Positions 5,343 to 6,800 of a stretch of 6,800 bases of DNA are shown one piece after another. Source of the DNA: Planctomycetaceae bacterium (GTDB taxonomy: Bacteria; Planctomycetota; Planctomycetia; Pirellulales; Pirellulaceae); contig SLMF01000549.1 in NCBI GenBank assembly GCA_007133715.1, positions 1 through 6,800 of the forward strand, read 5' to 3'. A program made the position numbers and the translations under genes. A model generated the notes under the pieces. It ran no database searches and was not told the DNA's origin. It saw nothing but the letters and a program-made list of their open reading frames with translations. The stretch's first letter is position 1. Every line of letters begins with the position of its first letter.

Positions 5343-6800
5343 TCTGTCTGAAATCGTGCTCGTGGCTTTCCGAAGGGTGTCTGCCGATCGTTTGTTGCCC
5401 ACCGGGCTGATTCTGGGCATGTGCCTGTGGTTCGGCTGTGGGAGGATGGACCAGGAGGTCGCCACTCCGGGTGCGGATCCGCGGCCGAGTGACCCGCCAG
5501 CCGACGCGGCGGACGAGAGCAAACCGCCCGATGCGGCGATTCCGTTCTTTAATAAGCCCGAGCGGGTCCCCCGCCAGCCCGAGCCCGAAGACTGGTTCGA
5601 AGATGTAACCGAACAGGCCGGCATCGATTTCACCTATCGCGACGGCCAAGAAGCGGGGTTCTACCAGCTGCTGGAAAACCTGGGCGGCGGGGTGGCCATC
5701 TTCGACTACGACCAGGATGGCAAGATGGACCTGTTCTTCACCGGTGGCGGTCGCTTGACCGGACCGCCGATCCAGGTGCATGGCCGACCGTCCGTTCTGT
5801 ACCGCAACGAAGGCGATGGGCGATTCCGCGATGTGACGGAAGAAGCCGGTGTCGCCGGCGGCGACCTCTACACGCATGGCGTCACCGTGGGCGACTTCGA
5901 TCGAGATGGCTGGCCCGATCTGTTTGTGGCCGGCTTCCAAGGCGCCCAACTGCTCCGAAATAATCAGCAGGGTGGCTTCGAGGATGTCACCGAACAGGCC
6001 GGGTTGCACATCGACCGCTGGGCCGTGACCGGAGCTTGGGTCGATATCAATAACAACGGCTGGCTGGATCTGTACGTGATCACCTACTGCGATTGGGAAC
6101 CCGACCACCGCCGAAGATGTCTGAACGACCAACAGTTGCGCGATATCTGCGGACCGTCGCTGTTTCCCGGCGCCCGCGACTACCTGTTTCGTAATCGGGG
6201 TGACGGAACGTTCGAAGACATCACGGATCAGGCGGGTTTGGAACCGCGTGCCCGGGCGCTGGGGGTGGTGGTCGCCGACTTTGATCGCAATGGTTGGTTG
6301 GACATTTACGTGGCCAACGATGTCCAGGACAATCACTTGTACCGCTGCGGACCGGAGTTCCCGCTGGAGTCCGTGGGCCTGATGGCGGGAATCGCCTACT
6401 CCGAGGATGGCGAACGCGAAGGCTCGATGGGCGTGGATATCGGGGACTTCGACGGCGATGGGCAGATCGACCTGTTTTATACGAACTATGCCAACCAGGA
6501 CAATTCGCTGCGGCGGAATGTGGGCCAGCCGGGTGATCCCGGTTTCTTGGGAGTTTCGAGTGTGACGGGCAAGTTCGGGGTCTCCCGGCCGTGGGTCGGC
6601 TTCGGTACGGCGTTCGCCGATTTCAACAGCAATGGCTGGCTGGACCTGTTCATCGCCAACGGCCACGTGGCCTACGAGCGGTTGGACAGCCCCTATTACC
6701 AGCCGGCCCAGTTGTTCCGCAATGAAGCGGGCCAGCGTTTTGTCGAGGTTTCCGAAGACGGTGCCCCCTATTTCACCGTGCCGCACGTGGGACGCGGAGC
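5314..6800 (+). CDS. CRTAC1-type FG-GAP/VCBS repeat lipoprotein (3' end beyond window)
   Basis: 495 visible codons, open to the right edge. Starting at ATG 5314 (weak GGTGG 8 nt upstream) it overlaps the lipoprotein gene by 29 nt. GTG 5362 would avoid the overlap and give a more typical 25-residue leader but has no visible ribosome binding site, so the start is uncertain. A hydrophobic segment ends at C42 in LWFGC, an imperfect lipobox, followed by a low-complexity Pro/Asp/Ala linker (about 47-75), as in surface-tethered lipoproteins. FEDVTEQAG opens the propeller, then LENLGGGVAIFDYDQDG. Calcium-binding DxDxDG-like loops start at D131, D194, D244, D322, D378 and D436. C259, C269 and C279 (10-residue spacing) lie in the insert before the CGPSLFPG segment; C345 follows the fourth loop. 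An ASPIC/UnbV domain, usual in this family, would be beyond the edge. Role: probable extracytoplasmic Ca-dependent binding; ligand unknown. Confidence 0.9.
   Translation, partial: MISNWIRQNSLSEIVLVAFRRVSADRLLPTGLILGMCLWFGCGRMDQEVATPGADPRPSDPPADAADESKPPDAAIPFFNKPERVPRQPEPEDWFEDVTEQAGIDFTYRDGQEAGFYQLLENLGGGVAIFDYDQDGKMDLFFTGGGRLTGPPIQVHGRPSVLYRNEGDGRFRDVTEEAGVAGGDLYTHGVTVGDFDRDGWPDLFVAGFQGAQLLRNNQQGGFEDVTEQAGLHIDRWAVTGAWVDINNNGWLDLYVITYCDWEPDHRRRCLNDQQLRDICGPSLFPGARDYLFRNRGDGTFEDITDQAGLEPRARALGVVVADFDRNGWLDIYVANDVQDNHLYRCGPEFPLESVGLMAGIAYSEDGEREGSMGVDIGDFDGDGQIDLFYTNYANQDNSLRRNVGQPGDPGFLGVSSVTGKFGVSRPWVGFGTAFADFNSNGWLDLFIANGHVAYERLDSPYYQPAQLFRNEAGQRFVEVSEDGAPYFTVPHVGRG

Noticed and set aside
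5074..6786. A 570-codon minus-strand frame opposite the right-arm CRTAC1 gene, with repeated patterns such as VGDEQVQPAIAVEIG
   Set aside because: The repeats are the antisense reading of the DxDxDG calcium loops. The plus frame carries all the recognisable family motifs, a signal and a Cys pattern.

Overview
The window is GC-rich and looks like the chromosome of a planctomycete, most likely Pirellulales or a relative. The reasons are the gene types: a DUF1559 protein with a prepilin-type N-terminus, a small lipoprotein with a carboxypeptidase-regulatory-like fold, two CRTAC1-type FG-GAP/VCBS-repeat proteins, and a secreted propeller plus diheme cytochrome related to hydrazine synthase alpha. 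This set is commonly found together in that phylum. The assignment rests on recognising families, not on a database search.

There are five protein genes in two divergent arms. The left arm is read leftwards. An HzsA-like diheme protein (1326-3287) is followed after a single base by a CRTAC1-type FG-GAP repeat protein (TTG start at 1324) that runs off the left edge. The right arm is read rightwards: a DUF1559 protein (3801-4847), a 136-residue lipoprotein (4932-5342), and a second CRTAC1-type protein (from about 5314) that runs off the right edge. The outermost visible gene on each side is therefore a CRTAC1-type protein.

The central spacer (3288-3800) holds candidate promoters for both arms. 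For the right arm there is TTGACG-N17-TAAATT, among TGACG repeats and beside a 10-bp palindrome, followed by a leader of roughly 210 nt with two possible hairpins and a possible short upstream ORF ending in TGATG. For the left arm there is a perfect TTGACA with a weaker -10. No RNA genes, mobile elements, CRISPR arrays or long repeats were seen.

All five products have N-terminal export signals, so the locus appears to serve the cell envelope or periplasm. The left arm pairs a redox-type protein with a Ca-binding propeller. The right arm pairs a pseudopilin-like protein with two probable lipoproteins. A shared function is inference only. The most notable item is the HzsA-like gene translationally coupled to a CRTAC1-type gene, with no hydrazine synthase beta or gamma gene visible in the window.
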